A DNA stretch of 64,000 bases from CAWIHA01 sp963835855 (GTDB lineage: Bacteria > Acidobacteriota > Terriglobia > Bryobacterales > Bryobacteraceae), in NCBI GenBank assembly GCA_963835855.1, contig CAWIHA010000011.1, forward strand, positions 1-64,000. The letters run 5' to 3'. The position numbers and the translations under genes are program-made. The notes beneath the pieces are model-generated. The model was not told the DNA's origin and made no database searches. It saw nothing but the letters and a program-made list of their open reading frames with translations. This document shows positions 11,411 to 20,693 of the stretch, piece by piece (position 1 is the first letter of the stretch; every line of letters begins with the position of its first letter).

Positions 11411-11833
11411 ATGGCAATGGCAGTGGGCGCGGGCGGAGGCGCCAAGGCTGATATCAACGTGACACCGCTCATCGATGTGCTGCTGGTGCTGCTGATTATC
11501 TTCATGGTCATTGCGCCGGTCTCGCCCAAGGGCTTGGAAGCGCTGGTTCCGCAGCCGCCGCCGAAGGACCAGGCGCCTGTTCAGAACGAGCGCACGGTCG
11601 TGATTTCGGTGAACAAGGATCACACCCTGCTGATCAACCAGGAGCCGACCGATATGGACCGGCTGGGGCCGCGCCTGGAAGACATCTTCAAGAGCCGCGC
11701 CGAGCGCGTGGTCTTTGTGAGGGGCGACCCCGACCTGGAATACCAGGCCGTGGCCAAGGTGATCGACATAGCTCACGGCGCCGGCATCGACAAGGTGGGG
11801 CTGATGACGCAGAAGATCGAGGCCGGACAGTAG
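11411..11833 (+). CDS. exbD: ExbD/TolR-family biopolymer transport protein (second copy)
   Basis: 140 residues; membrane helix with NVTPLIDVLLVLLIIFMV containing the conserved aspartate, then a periplasmic domain. Differs from the first copy mainly in its glycine-rich start and after the helix, so it is a paralogue rather than a recent duplicate. AAGGAGAAA precedes ATG 11411. Two ExbD paralogues with one ExbB are known in Acidobacteria and other phyla. Confidence 0.93.
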   Translation: MAMAVGAGGGAKADINVTPLIDVLLVLLIIFMVIAPVSPKGLEALVPQPPPKDQAPVQNERTVVISVNKDHTLLINQEPTDMDRLGPRLEDIFKSRAERVVFVRGDPDLEYQAVAKVIDIAHGAGIDKVGLMTQKIEAGQ

Positions 11834-11872
11834 CCGGCCCCCGCTTGAGGATATGGTGAATCAGGAGCTAGC

Positions 11873-12712
11873 ATGAACCGCAAATGGACTTATCTATTGC
11901 TTGCGCTCGCGCTGGGCGCCGTCGCGGTTGCCTCTACCGGCTGCGAGAAGCTGCGGGCCCGCGACCAGCTCAACAAGGGCGTGCAGGCGTTCAAGAATGC
12001 CAAGTACGCCGAGGCCGTCGATCATTTTAAGCAGGCCGTTGACCTGGACCCCGGGTTCGCAACCCCACGGCTGTATCTGGCGACCGCGTATATGAGCCAG
12101 TACATCCCGGGTGTGGTCTCTCCCGAAAACCTTCAGATGGCCCAGGCGGCCAAAGACAATTTCATGAAGGTGCTCGAGAAGGACCCGAACAATGAAATCG
12201 CCATCGCTTCCTTGGCGTCCTTGAACTACACGGAGGCCGGCGCCATCCCGGACCTCGCCGAGAAGATGAAGAAGCTGGACGAGGCCCGGGAGTGGTACCT
12301 CAGACTGGCCGAAGTGAATCCCAGGAACAAAGATGCCTTCTATAGCCTCGGCGTCATCGCCTGGGCCAAGTGGTACCCGGCCGATGCGGCCGCCCGCGCG
12401 CATGAGGGAATGAAGCAGGAAGAGCCCGGCCCGCTGAAGGACAAGAAGGCCCGGGAAGAGTTGCGCGCCAAGTACTGGGACACGATCGACGATGGCATCA
12501 AGAACCTCCAGCGCGCTCTCGATCTGGACAGTAATTACGACGACGCGATGGCCTATCTGAACCTGCTCTACCGCGAGCGGGCCGACCTGTCGGAAACGCA
12601 ACAGGAATACAATCAGGACATCCAATCTGCCAATAACTGGTTGCAAAAGGCCCTCGATACGCGGAAGGTGAGAGCTGGCGTTGCTCCTGTCTCATCTGAG
12701 CCGGAGAAATAA
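11873..12712 (+). CDS. Tetratricopeptide-repeat probable lipoprotein
   Basis: 279 residues. The N-terminus is a signal peptide ending ASTGC, so lipidation at the cysteine near residue 24 is likely though the -3 residue is not leucine. Residues 30-130 and 190-250 contain TPR helices (for example GVQAFKNAKYAEAVDHFKQA followed by VDLDP). No enzyme motif. Last gene of the sec-ton block; it may be a periplasmic scaffold for that machinery, which is inference from position only. Confidence 0.85.
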   Translation: MNRKWTYLLLALALGAVAVASTGCEKLRARDQLNKGVQAFKNAKYAEAVDHFKQAVDLDPGFATPRLYLATAYMSQYIPGVVSPENLQMAQAAKDNFMKVLEKDPNNEIAIASLASLNYTEAGAIPDLAEKMKKLDEAREWYLRLAEVNPRNKDAFYSLGVIAWAKWYPADAAARAHEGMKQEEPGPLKDKKAREELRAKYWDTIDDGIKNLQRALDLDSNYDDAMAYLNLLYRERADLSETQQEYNQDIQSANNWLQKALDTRKVRAGVAPVSSEPEK

Positions 12713-12777
12713 CAACCGGTTAAGGGATGGGATCGTGGGCTGTGGGCACGGCCCGCAGGCGGTAACCTGTAACTCGC

Positions 12778-12816
12778 TATAATTAAATGGGCGGCGTAGA
12801 GGCCGCCCGTTTTTTT
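12778..12816 (+). terminator. Terminator hairpin overlapping a TATAAT element before rel
   Basis: A 7-bp stem GGGCGGC/GCCGCCC (12789-12795 with 12802-12808) and a 7-base T run at 12810-12816 form an intrinsic terminator for the sec-ton block. A perfect TATAAT (12778-12783) lies immediately before it without a recognisable -35 box. The rel ATG at 12819 is only three bases after the T run, so rel has either a very short leader or a different start. Confidence 0.7.
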
Positions 12817-12818
12817 CA

Positions 12819-15044
12819 ATGGCGTCCGACCCTGTCCAAACCGTCCCGGCGCCTCCCGCCGTAAGCAGCGGCTCGGCCCTGGCCGAAGGTCTCTTTCACG
12901 AACTCGCCAGTGCAGTGCAGGGCCTGCGGCCGCACGAGGACATCTCCGTTCTAGAGAAAGCCTACCGCTTCGCCGCCGCATATCATGCGAAACAGTTCCG
13001 CGAGTCCGGCGAACCGTATGTCGTCCATCCACTGAGCGTCACGCTCATCCTGGCCGAGATGAACATGGACCTGGTTTGTCTTGAGACCGGCATTCTGCAT
13101 GATGTCCTCGAAGACACCGGCGCCACTCTCGAAGAGGTGCGAAAGGACTTCGGCGACGAGGTGGCCCGCTGCGTGGACGGGGTCACGAAACTGAGCAAAG
13201 TCAAGTTCTACTCGCGCGAGGAGCGGCAGGCCGAGAGCGTGCGCAAGATGCTGCTCGCCATGGTGGACGACGTCCGCGTGGTCATCGTGAAGCTCGCCGA
13301 CCGGCTGCACAATATGCGCACCCTCGACGTGCTCTCGCCCGACCGCCGCCAGCGCATCGCTCAGGAAACGCTCAACGTCTACGCGCCCATCGCGCTTCGC
13401 CTCGGCATGGGTAAAATCCGCGGCGAGCTCGAGGACCTCGCTTTCAGCCACCTGGAGCCCGAGGCGTATGCCGGGATCACGGCCGCGATCGAGTCCAAGC
13501 GCCGGGCGAACGAGGACTTTCTCAAGCAGATCAAGGAGCATGTCGGCACGGTGTTGAAACGGGAGGGCATTCCGGCGCGCATCGACGGCCGTGTCAAGCG
13601 CGCCTACTCGATCCACGAGAAGATGAAACGGCAAAAGATCGGGATCGACCAGGTCTATGATGTGCTTGCCGTCCGCATCATCACCGATTGCGTGAAGAAC
13701 TGCTACGCCGCGCTCGGCGTCATCCACAACGAGTGGCGTCCTATTCCCGGCCGTATCAAGGACTTCATCGCGATTCCCCGCCCCAACATGTACCAATCGC
13801 TCCACACGTCGGTGATCGGCCCGGGCGGCCAAGCTTTCGAGGTGCAGATCCGGACCGAGGAGATGCATCGCATCGCCGAGCAGGGCATCGCGGCGCATTG
13901 GAAATACAAGGAGGGCCGGAAGGAAGCCGGACAGGAGGAGCAGCGAATCGCTTGGATGCGCCACTTGCTCGAGTGGATTCAGGAGCTGCGCGATCCCGGC
14001 GAGTTCATGTCCACGCTCAAGGTGGATCTGTACCGGGAAGAGGTCTACACGTTCACGCCGCGCGGCAAGGTCATCGTGCTGCCGCGCGACGCCACGCCGG
14101 TCGATTTCGCCTACGCCATTCACACCGCTGTCGGGCACAATTGCGTCGGCGCGAAAGTGAACGGCCGCATCGTGCCGCTGAAATATGTGCTGCGGAACGG
14201 TGACGTGGTGGAGATCCTCACGCAACCCGGCCACATGCCGTCGAAGGACTGGCTGGCGTTGGTGAAAACGCCGCGCGCGCGGAACAAGATCAAGACGGTC
14301 ATCAACGCGACCGAGCGCGCCAAAGCCATCGAGATCGGCGAGAAATACCTGGAAAAAGAAGCGCGCCGCATCGGCGTACCGCTCGCCAAGGTTACTAAGG
14401 CCAGCCTCGAGCGGGTAGCGGCCGACTACGGCTTCGCGAAGATGGAAGACCTCTACGCCGCGCTGGGCTACGGCAAGTTCTCACCGCGCAAGGTTCTTCA
14501 GAAGATCTCGCCGGAAACAGCCGGGCCCGAGCCCGAGGAGGCAAGACTCGCCCCGGCGCCGGCCGCCGCGCCGGGGGCGCCAGCAGCTCCCGCCGCCACG
14601 GGCGACCTGACCATCAAGGTCAAGGGCATGGACGACCTGCTCGTCTACCGTGCCAAGTGCTGCAACCCGATCCGCGGCGAACCCATCGTCGGCTACGTCA
14701 CGCGCGGTAAAGGCGTCGCCGTGCACGCGACCAACTGCTCGAACGTCCAGAACCTCATGTATGAGGTCGAGCGGAAAATCAACGTCGAATGGGCCCGCGC
14801 CTCGGCGGAATCCTTTCCGGTGAAAGTCCTCGTGTACGCGAGTGACCGGCCCGGCATGCTGAGCGAGCTTACGTCGGTGTTGTTCAATGAAAACAGCAAC
14901 ATCCGCAGCCTGGAGGCGCGCAGCACCGGCAAGGAAGGCGCTGTCGTGGACATGACCGTCGAAGTGCGCGACAAAAAGCAGCTTGAGCGCATCGTGGCCG
15001 CCATGCGGCGCATCTCGGGGATTCGTGATATCGAACGCCTCTGA
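12819..15044 (+). CDS. rel: Bifunctional (p)ppGpp synthetase/hydrolase (Rel/SpoT)
   Basis: Makes and degrades the stringent-response alarmone. 741 residues: HD hydrolase domain with HDVLED (94-99) and LADRLHNMRTL, synthetase domain with YSIHEKM, VYDVLAVRIIT and NMYQSLHTSV, a TGS domain (TPRGKVIVLPRDATPVDFAYAIHT region), and a C-terminal ACT domain. The intact HD residues predict hydrolase activity as well as synthesis. Upstream ends in a terminator, so it is transcribed separately; the DUF971 gene overlaps its stop by one base. Confidence 0.95.
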   Translation: MASDPVQTVPAPPAVSSGSALAEGLFHELASAVQGLRPHEDISVLEKAYRFAAAYHAKQFRESGEPYVVHPLSVTLILAEMNMDLVCLETGILHDVLEDTGATLEEVRKDFGDEVARCVDGVTKLSKVKFYSREERQAESVRKMLLAMVDDVRVVIVKLADRLHNMRTLDVLSPDRRQRIAQETLNVYAPIALRLGMGKIRGELEDLAFSHLEPEAYAGITAAIESKRRANEDFLKQIKEHVGTVLKREGIPARIDGRVKRAYSIHEKMKRQKIGIDQVYDVLAVRIITDCVKNCYAALGVIHNEWRPIPGRIKDFIAIPRPNMYQSLHTSVIGPGGQAFEVQIRTEEMHRIAEQGIAAHWKYKEGRKEAGQEEQRIAWMRHLLEWIQELRDPGEFMSTLKVDLYREEVYTFTPRGKVIVLPRDATPVDFAYAIHTAVGHNCVGAKVNGRIVPLKYVLRNGDVVEILTQPGHMPSKDWLALVKTPRARNKIKTVINATERAKAIEIGEKYLEKEARRIGVPLAKVTKASLERVAADYGFAKMEDLYAALGYGKFSPRKVLQKISPETAGPEPEEARLAPAPAAAPGAPAAPAATGDLTIKVKGMDDLLVYRAKCCNPIRGEPIVGYVTRGKGVAVHATNCSNVQNLMYEVERKINVEWARASAESFPVKVLVYASDRPGMLSELTSVLFNENSNIRSLEARSTGKEGAVVDMTVEVRDKKQLERIVAAMRRISGIRDIERL

Positions 15045-15397
15045 TGAACCAGCTCCTGTTCGATCCTGAACACATCGCCGTCTCGAAGTCTATGGGAATC
15101 AAGATCGAGTGGCGCGACGGCCACCACAGCGAGTACGCTCTCAAGTACTTGCGCGACAACTGCCCTTGTGCGCAGTGCACTGGCGCCCACGGCACGTCCC
15201 GGGCCAGCGAGGGCGCCAAGAATAAAGATCCGTTTCAGCTCTATAAGCCCGCGCTCAAAATCTCAGGAGTCGAGCCGGTTGGCAATTACGCGATTCGCTT
15301 CGAATGGAACGACGGACACAATACCGGCATTTATTCCTATGAGCATCTCCGCGCAATCTGCCCCTGTCCGGAGTGCCGCAAGGCGCGCCCCGCGTAG
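15044..15397 (+). CDS. DUF971 domain protein
   Basis: 117 residues of the DUF971/gamma-butyrobetaine-hydroxylase-like N-terminal fold, with two cysteine clusters CPCAQC and CPCPEC that could hold a metal or Fe-S centre. ATG overlaps the rel stop (TGATG), implying translational coupling. DUF971 proteins often neighbour Fe-S cluster genes; here the partner is rel and the role is unknown. Confidence 0.88.
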   Translation: MNQLLFDPEHIAVSKSMGIKIEWRDGHHSEYALKYLRDNCPCAQCTGAHGTSRASEGAKNKDPFQLYKPALKISGVEPVGNYAIRFEWNDGHNTGIYSYEHLRAICPCPECRKARPA

Positions 15398-15482
15398 CGG
15401 CCTGTGGCCAGCTCTCCACACATTGAAAAGCCCCTAACGGCGGTGTGCCGATGCAGGCCGTGAACCCCGGCGTATTTCGCGC

Positions 15483-16505
15483 TTACAGAAGCCGGAAGTT
15501 CACTTCCACGTTCGCCAGTACGGCCACCGGGCGCCCGTCTTTCCTGCCCGGCTGGAAGCGCCACTTCTGCACAGCTTCGATGGCCTTCTCATCGAGGCCG
15601 AGGCCGAGCGGACGGACCACCTTGAAGTTCGTCGGCAGCCCACGCTCGTCCACGATGATCGAAATCACCACCGTGCCCTGGAACTTCGCCTTGCGCGCCT
15701 CTTCGGAGTACTCCGGCTCAACCTTATAGATCAGAGTTGGCGCAGATACGCCGCCGCCCACGCGGAATACGCCGCCTCCGAAGCCTCCGCCCTCGCCGGG
15801 CCCGAAGCCCGGACCTCTGCCGGGGCCGACGCCCCCGCCGCTGCCCGAACCGATGCCGCCGCCGGAACCGGGCCCGTTCGAGGGAGGCCCGATTTTGCCA
15901 AAAGGATCGCCGTACTGCGACATGTTGACGTTCGGAATCGGCATGTTGGCTTGCGCAATGATCGTCGGGTCCATGATCAGCTTCGGATTCGGATTGTTGA
16001 CCACCGCCATCGGCGGCGTGAACTGCCGCGGCGCAACCCGGGGCAGGCGCCCTTTGCTCGCCGGGAGAGGCGAGCGGTCGCCACCGCCGCCGCCACCGGC
16101 GGCCCTTGCCGCCTGCGGCGCCATATCCGGCTGGTAGGGCGCAATGTCAAGCGGAGCGACAATCGAGACTGCCTGTTTCACTGCCTGCTGGACCCCGTGG
16201 TTGCTCGCCACCGTGAACAGTAGCACCACTACGCAGACGTGAACGAGCGTCGAAGAGACACTTGCCTGCTTCCCGTAGCGGTACTCGCCCCAAATGCTCT
16301 TCACTGCGACGGGCTTCGAAGTCACCTCCAGGGGCGGAAGTTTAGGCGGGTGAATGAACTCTTTCACGTTGCGGAAGAAAGAGCGATACCACGGCTCTTC
16401 CACTTCGGCGACCAGTAGCCGGTTCAGGTGTTCGTCCGCGGCGTCGTGGCCGGGAGCCACACCGCCGCCCTTGGGAGGCTGTGGGATCGTTTCTTGACCT
16501 TGCAT
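15483..16505 (-). CDS. TonB-family protein with glycine-rich linker
   Basis: 340 residues from ATG 16505. A long cytoplasmic N-terminal region with a HPPKLPPLEV segment is followed by one helix (about 83-100), proline- and glycine-rich linkers (GGGIGSGSGGGVGPGRGPG), and a C-terminal TonB domain (YKVEPEYSEEARKAKFQGTV ... WRFQPG). Unlike the TonB gene at 9278 it has no exbBD beside it. Such orphan TonB proteins are frequent in Acidobacteria, which have many TonB-dependent receptors. Confidence 0.88.
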   Translation of the reverse strand: MQGQETIPQPPKGGGVAPGHDAADEHLNRLLVAEVEEPWYRSFFRNVKEFIHPPKLPPLEVTSKPVAVKSIWGEYRYGKQASVSSTLVHVCVVVLLFTVASNHGVQQAVKQAVSIVAPLDIAPYQPDMAPQAARAAGGGGGGDRSPLPASKGRLPRVAPRQFTPPMAVVNNPNPKLIMDPTIIAQANMPIPNVNMSQYGDPFGKIGPPSNGPGSGGGIGSGSGGGVGPGRGPGFGPGEGGGFGGGVFRVGGGVSAPTLIYKVEPEYSEEARKAKFQGTVVISIIVDERGLPTNFKVVRPLGLGLDEKAIEAVQKWRFQPGRKDGRPVAVLANVEVNFRLL

Positions 16506-16739
16506 GCTTAATCTTGGGACGCTCCGCCTCTCTAGCCGCCAGGGCTGCGAGAGCCTACGCTTCTCCCTCCCCCCCAATAGATGATTTCAGCCGGACAACA
16601 GTTACACGTTTTGAAATCTGGGCGGGTTCTTTTCTACTCCAAAGTGTATCACATCCCGCCCCGGCCACCCCCCGGCATCAGAAACGCTGTTGCAGGTCTA
16701 CACGGTTTTCGGGATGCCGCCGGCCTACCCCAGCCCTGG

Positions 16740-17363
16740 CTACAACTCCAGAAAACCACGCACACCCTCCCAAATCGTTTCCAGCGAGGAAAGCAATTGG
16801 TGGTCCGAATGCACGAGCTCCAGCCGCACATTCGGCCGCAACCGCGCAAATTGCTCTGAAAGGGCGTACGGCACCACCGTATCTTCCGTCCCGTGATAAA
16901 TGAGCACCGGCTGGGTGGTCTCCGGATACGCTTCGTACCGGAGGCCGTCCTCAATCAGGCCGTAGCTCACGCGCGCCACCCGGCCCTCGCCGTGATGGAA
17001 GACCGGCAGGTAGCCGGTGCGCCGCCAACCCTCGATCTCCTCTTCCCCGAAGGCCTCCGCCCACCGCCCGGCGAAACCGAACGCCGGAGCGAGCAACACC
17101 ATTCGGGCCACTTCCGCATGGCGGGCCGCGTACAGCGCCGCGATGTACCCGCCCATGCTCGAGCCGATCAATGTGACCGGATCACCGGAGGCCAGCCGTT
17201 CCACCTGGGCGAGCTGGCGGCTGATGGTGAGGTGCTCAAAGTCGCCGCCAGCCAGGTCGGGGATGTCCAAAGCCACCCCGCAACTCCGCAGGCGCTCACT
17301 AAGATACTGTGCTTTCTTCGACGCAGGGCTGGAAGCGAACCCGTGCAGGTAGAGGACCCGCAT
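16740..17363 (-). CDS. Alpha/beta-hydrolase esterase, YqiA/UPF0227-like
   Basis: 207 residues. Opens with MRVLYLHGFASSPASKK, typical of the YqiA group, has the nucleophile elbow GSSMGG (Ser69), an aspartate in YHGTEDTVVPY and a histidine in VHSDHQLL. No signal peptide, so cytosolic. Substrate unknown. The stop is followed 234 bases of non-coding DNA before tonB; upstream its start abuts the stop of the frameshifted secreted protein gene, suggesting co-transcription. Confidence 0.85.
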   Translation of the reverse strand: MRVLYLHGFASSPASKKAQYLSERLRSCGVALDIPDLAGGDFEHLTISRQLAQVERLASGDPVTLIGSSMGGYIAALYAARHAEVARMVLLAPAFGFAGRWAEAFGEEEIEGWRRTGYLPVFHHGEGRVARVSYGLIEDGLRYEAYPETTQPVLIYHGTEDTVVPYALSEQFARLRPNVRLELVHSDHQLLSSLETIWEGVRGFLEL

Positions 17364-18294
17364 CTATTTCGGGGCTTTCTTGGGAGCCACGGGTGCGGCC
17401 GGCGGCGCCGGCTCTTCCTCGAACTTGATCTGGGTATCGGTCTCGAACATCCGGAACGGCGAATAGTGGAACACGTCCTCCACCATCAGCTCCGCGCCTG
17501 CGTATTTCCGGTTAACCACCGCCACGGGCACCACGAGGCCATGCGGGCTCATCGTGTAATCGACGGTTGTTTCGTCGCGAATCGAGATTTGGCCCTCTTT
17601 CCAGGCCGAGTTCAGCACGATCCGGAGCGGCAGCGAATCGGAGACTCCGCACCCAAAGCTGCCCCCGTAGCGGCAGGTGCTCCGCATTCCGCTTTTCGAC
17701 AACCAGCAGAGAGGCCGCGCCGCCGCGCTGCTCGAAGTCGAAGACGCTCGCGGCCTCGGCGCCGATCTGCCCCGGGCCCGTATAGTGGAAAGAATAGTCG
17801 TCCAGCCGCTGCCGCGTAAAAAGCAGAATCACTTGGCCGAAATCGACTTCCCCGCCGGTGAGTCCACGCTTCTCAAAGGTGGCCAGCATGCGCGCTTTCA
17901 GGCGATCATCCTCGGAGCGCAGGCCGCGAACCAGCGCCTGCCTGGCCTCTGCTTCGCCGGTGACCCGGCGCCCATCCACCGAGACCACTTGCCGGAACTC
18001 CCGCGGCACCATCGGCGAATCCTGTAAAGTGGAGAAGCCGTACACGGACACCAGTTCGCGCGTGCGATACTCTGGTTTGGGAGGCTCGAGACCGGTAACT
18101 CCGGGCCGCGGACGGAAGCGCCGTCGCGGTTTACGCACTCGTTGAACCAGGGTCTCGTCGGCTACGGTTTTCGGGGCCAGCGTCCGAAAAACCTCCGCTT
18201 CTTCGGAGACCCGGGCCAGAGCTCGTGTGAGCTGCTCGTCCGGGGCGCCGAGAGCAGCCGCCGAAGCGAAGAGCACCAAGGCTGCGATGGGCAT
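17364..18294 (-). CDS. Secreted protein of unknown function, one frameshift
   Basis: Start ATG 18294 gives a signal peptide (MPIAALVLFASAAALGA). The frame reads through to HLPLRGQLWV, then homologous-looking sequence continues in another frame as SDSLPLRIVLNSAWKEG to the stop at 17364; the shift lies at about 17637-17652. The rejoined protein is about 310 residues with a proline-rich C-terminal tail (PAPPAAPVAPKKAPK). Both parts read as good protein with no other stops, so a sequencing indel is as likely as a true pseudogene. No domain recognised. Confidence 0.7.
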
Positions 18295-18394
18295 AGCCCG
18301 ATTGTAGAATACTGGCGCTGGCCACGCCCGGGGCACCGGGGGCGGATTTTGCTCTGTTCGGCGGCAGGCTGGCGGCGCGGTCTCAAAACGGCAG

Positions 18395-18423
18395 TTGCGG
18401 TGAGGCGAGATCATCGCTAGAAT
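18395..18423 (+). promoter_or_regulatory. Promoter for acpP-fabF
   Basis: TTGCGG (18395-18400) and TAGAAT (18418-18423) are 17 bases apart and lie 30 bases before the acpP start, which has a GGAGG ribosome site at 18445-18449. Confidence 0.55.
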
Positions 18424-18453
18424 CATTGAGTTTGCAACAGTTCTGGAGGATTC

Positions 18454-18693
18454 ATGTCCGTTGAGCAGAAGGTAAAGCAGATTATTGTCGAGCAGCTCGG
18501 GGTGGACGAGAACCAAGTGGATAACACCGCCTCCTTCGTCGACGACCTGGGCGCCGATTCATTGGATATCGTCGAACTCATCATGGCGTTCGAGGAAGCT
18601 TTCGATCTGGACATCCCCGACGAGGACGCCGAGAAGATCACCACCGTCAAAGACGCGATCGACTACATCGAAGGCAAGATGGCCAAGAAGTAG
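18454..18693 (+). CDS. acpP: Acyl carrier protein
   Basis: 79 codons including stop; acidic 78-residue... four-helix carrier with the phosphopantetheine serine S36 in DDLGADSLDIVEL. Carries growing acyl chains in type II fatty-acid synthesis. GGAGG five bases before ATG. Followed 43 bases later by fabF, the usual acpP-fabF pair. Confidence 0.97.
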   Translation: MSVEQKVKQIIVEQLGVDENQVDNTASFVDDLGADSLDIVELIMAFEEAFDLDIPDEDAEKITTVKDAIDYIEGKMAKK

Positions 18694-18736
18694 CCACGGC
18701 CTGTCTCATGCTGGTTTCCATTCGAGGAGCGGAGCT

Positions 18737-19993
18737 ATGTCGCGCAGGGTCGCGGTAACGGGCATCGGTCTAGTGTCGCCGGTTGGCATCGGCACCGAAG
18801 AGACTTGGCGAGCCATCTGCGCCGGCCAGAGCGGCATTTCCGGGATCACCGCCTTTGATGCGTCCGCATTCGCCTGCCGCATCGCGGGCGAGATCAGGAA
18901 CTTCCAGCCGGAAAACTACGTCGAACGCAAAGAGCTGAAGAAGATGGGGCGCTTCATCCAGTTCGCCATTGCGGCGACGGATTTCGCCATGGCCTCTTCC
19001 GGCTTGCAGATCGACGCGAGCAACGCGGCAAGCGCCGGCGTCTACATCGGCAGCGGCATCGGCGGGTTCGAGGTGATCGAGCGGGAGTTCGAGCAGCTTC
19101 TGAAGTACGGGCCCAAGCGCATCTCGCCTTTCTTTATTCCCGCCACCATCATCAACCTGGCCTCCGGCTACGTCTCGATCCGGGTGGGCGCCAAGGGCCC
19201 CAATTCTGCGACCGCGACCGCGTGCACAACCAGCGCCCACGCCATCGGCGACTCCTTCCGGTTGATCCAGCGCGGCGATGCCGACGTGATGATCTGCGGT
19301 GGGGCGGAAGCGCCCATCTGCCGCATGGGGATCGGCGGGTTCGCCGCTATGCGCGCTCTCTCGACGCGCAACGACGAGCCCCAGAGGGCCAGCCGTCCCT
19401 GGGACAAATGCCGCGACGGCTTTGTCGTAGGCGAGGGAGCGGGAATCGTGATCCTGGAGGAATTGGAGATGGCACGGCGGCGCGGCGCGCCCATCCTGGC
19501 TGAGGTGGCTGGCTACGCCATGGGCGGAGACGCTCACCACATCACCGCGCCCGCCGACGACGGGGACGGAGCCATCCGCGTCATGCGCAAGGCGCTCCAG
19601 GACGCCCGGATCGAGCCCTCCCAGATCGACTACATCAATGCGCACGGCACCTCGACCGACGTCGGCGACCGCGTCGAGACCATCGCCATCAAGCAGTGCT
19701 TCGGCGAACACGCCTACAAGATCGCTGTCAGCTCCACAAAGTCGATGACCGGCCACCTGCTGGGCGGCTCGGGCGGCCTCGAAGCCGGCATCACCGTGCT
19801 CGCCATCCGCGACCAGATCGCGCCTCCCACCATCAACTACGAAGTCCCCGACCCCGATTGCGACCTCGATTACGTGCCTAACCGCGCCCGGCCCATGCGA
19901 ATTGAGTATGCGCTCTCCAATTCGTTCGGCTTCGGCGGCACTAACGGCTGCCTCATTTTCAAGCGCTACACGGGATTGCGCCGCTCTTCATGA
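18737..19993 (+). CDS. fabF: Beta-ketoacyl-ACP synthase II
   Basis: 418 residues. Condenses malonyl-ACP with acyl-ACP. Catalytic Cys163 sits in TACTTSAHAIGD; the two histidines lie in NAHGTSTDVGD and KSMTGHLLGG; the C-terminus ends with NSFGFGGTN. Full length, start at ATG 18737 with GGAG upstream. Cotranscribed with acpP. Confidence 0.96.
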   Translation: MSRRVAVTGIGLVSPVGIGTEETWRAICAGQSGISGITAFDASAFACRIAGEIRNFQPENYVERKELKKMGRFIQFAIAATDFAMASSGLQIDASNAASAGVYIGSGIGGFEVIEREFEQLLKYGPKRISPFFIPATIINLASGYVSIRVGAKGPNSATATACTTSAHAIGDSFRLIQRGDADVMICGGAEAPICRMGIGGFAAMRALSTRNDEPQRASRPWDKCRDGFVVGEGAGIVILEELEMARRRGAPILAEVAGYAMGGDAHHITAPADDGDGAIRVMRKALQDARIEPSQIDYINAHGTSTDVGDRVETIAIKQCFGEHAYKIAVSSTKSMTGHLLGGSGGLEAGITVLAIRDQIAPPTINYEVPDPDCDLDYVPNRARPMRIEYALSNSFGFGGTNGCLIFKRYTGLRRSS

Positions 19994-20048
19994 CATCCGC
20001 TCCCACAACTCCATCAAATCAAGCCTGTGACTGTTCCGGGTGCAGCCG

Positions 20049-20693
20049 CTACTTACCTAACAGGTACCGCGGACCGACGAAAAAGTGTTCGCTGATCGCA
20101 TCGGGCACGGTTAGGAACAGGCAAAAAGCGACCAGCCCATGCGCGAGCCCCAGCACGTAAAGACTGCGGTGCCTGAGATACACCCGCGTGCAAACGTAAC
20201 CTCCGGCGAGCGCGACCAGCATCAGAAACCAGTTCGGCAGGTGTGCGATAGAGAACAGGATCGCCGCGACGAGCGGCGCGAACCGGTTTCTCTCGACGCC
20301 CGAGTGTTCGAGGAAACGGTTCACGAAGTAACCGTTAAGTAAATATTGCTGGCACAGGCCCCAAGCTATGTACGCAAGGACGCCGTCGACGGCTTCGAGC
20401 GCGCTGATCTTCCGCAACGTGCCGAAAAACACGCCCATGCCCAGGAGCGCCAAAACGATCACGACGGCCCAGGGAATTACGCTAGCGAACGCCCGCCGGA
20501 ACTCGCTCCAGCCGAACCCGATCCAGCGCGCGCCCTCGCCGTGCAGGAAATGCGTTCCAGCCACGAACCCGAGGATCACCACACCGAGCCACGGCTGATC
20601 GAAGCGCAGCCGCCAGATATAGATCATGATGAGCAGAAATACGCCGCCAGCCTCGATCAGCGAACTCCATCTCCGCTTCGTGCCCCTTTGCAT
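20049..20693 (-). CDS. CPBP-family membrane protein with lost protease residues
   Basis: 214 residues, about seven helices. It has the CPBP (CAAX protease/bacteriocin processing) layout, but the catalytic EExxxR is QQYLLN (115-120); the FxxxH histidine H151 (FSIAHL) and a second histidine H185 remain, while the usual HxxxN is HGLVA. It is probably proteolytically inactive. The ATG overlaps the stop of the next-upstream, apparently active paralogue (TAATG), so the two are translated together and may form a complex. Confidence 0.75.
   Translation of the reverse strand: MQRGTKRRWSSLIEAGGVFLLIMIYIWRLRFDQPWLGVVILGFVAGTHFLHGEGARWIGFGWSEFRRAFASVIPWAVVIVLALLGMGVFFGTLRKISALEAVDGVLAYIAWGLCQQYLLNGYFVNRFLEHSGVERNRFAPLVAAILFSIAHLPNWFLMLVALAGGYVCTRVYLRHRSLYVLGLAHGLVAFCLFLTVPDAISEHFFVGPRYLLGK

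Noticed and set aside
12951..14234. 427-codon reverse frame opposite rel
   Set aside because: Shadow of rel; composition rich in His, Arg and Asp typical of antisense high-GC frames.
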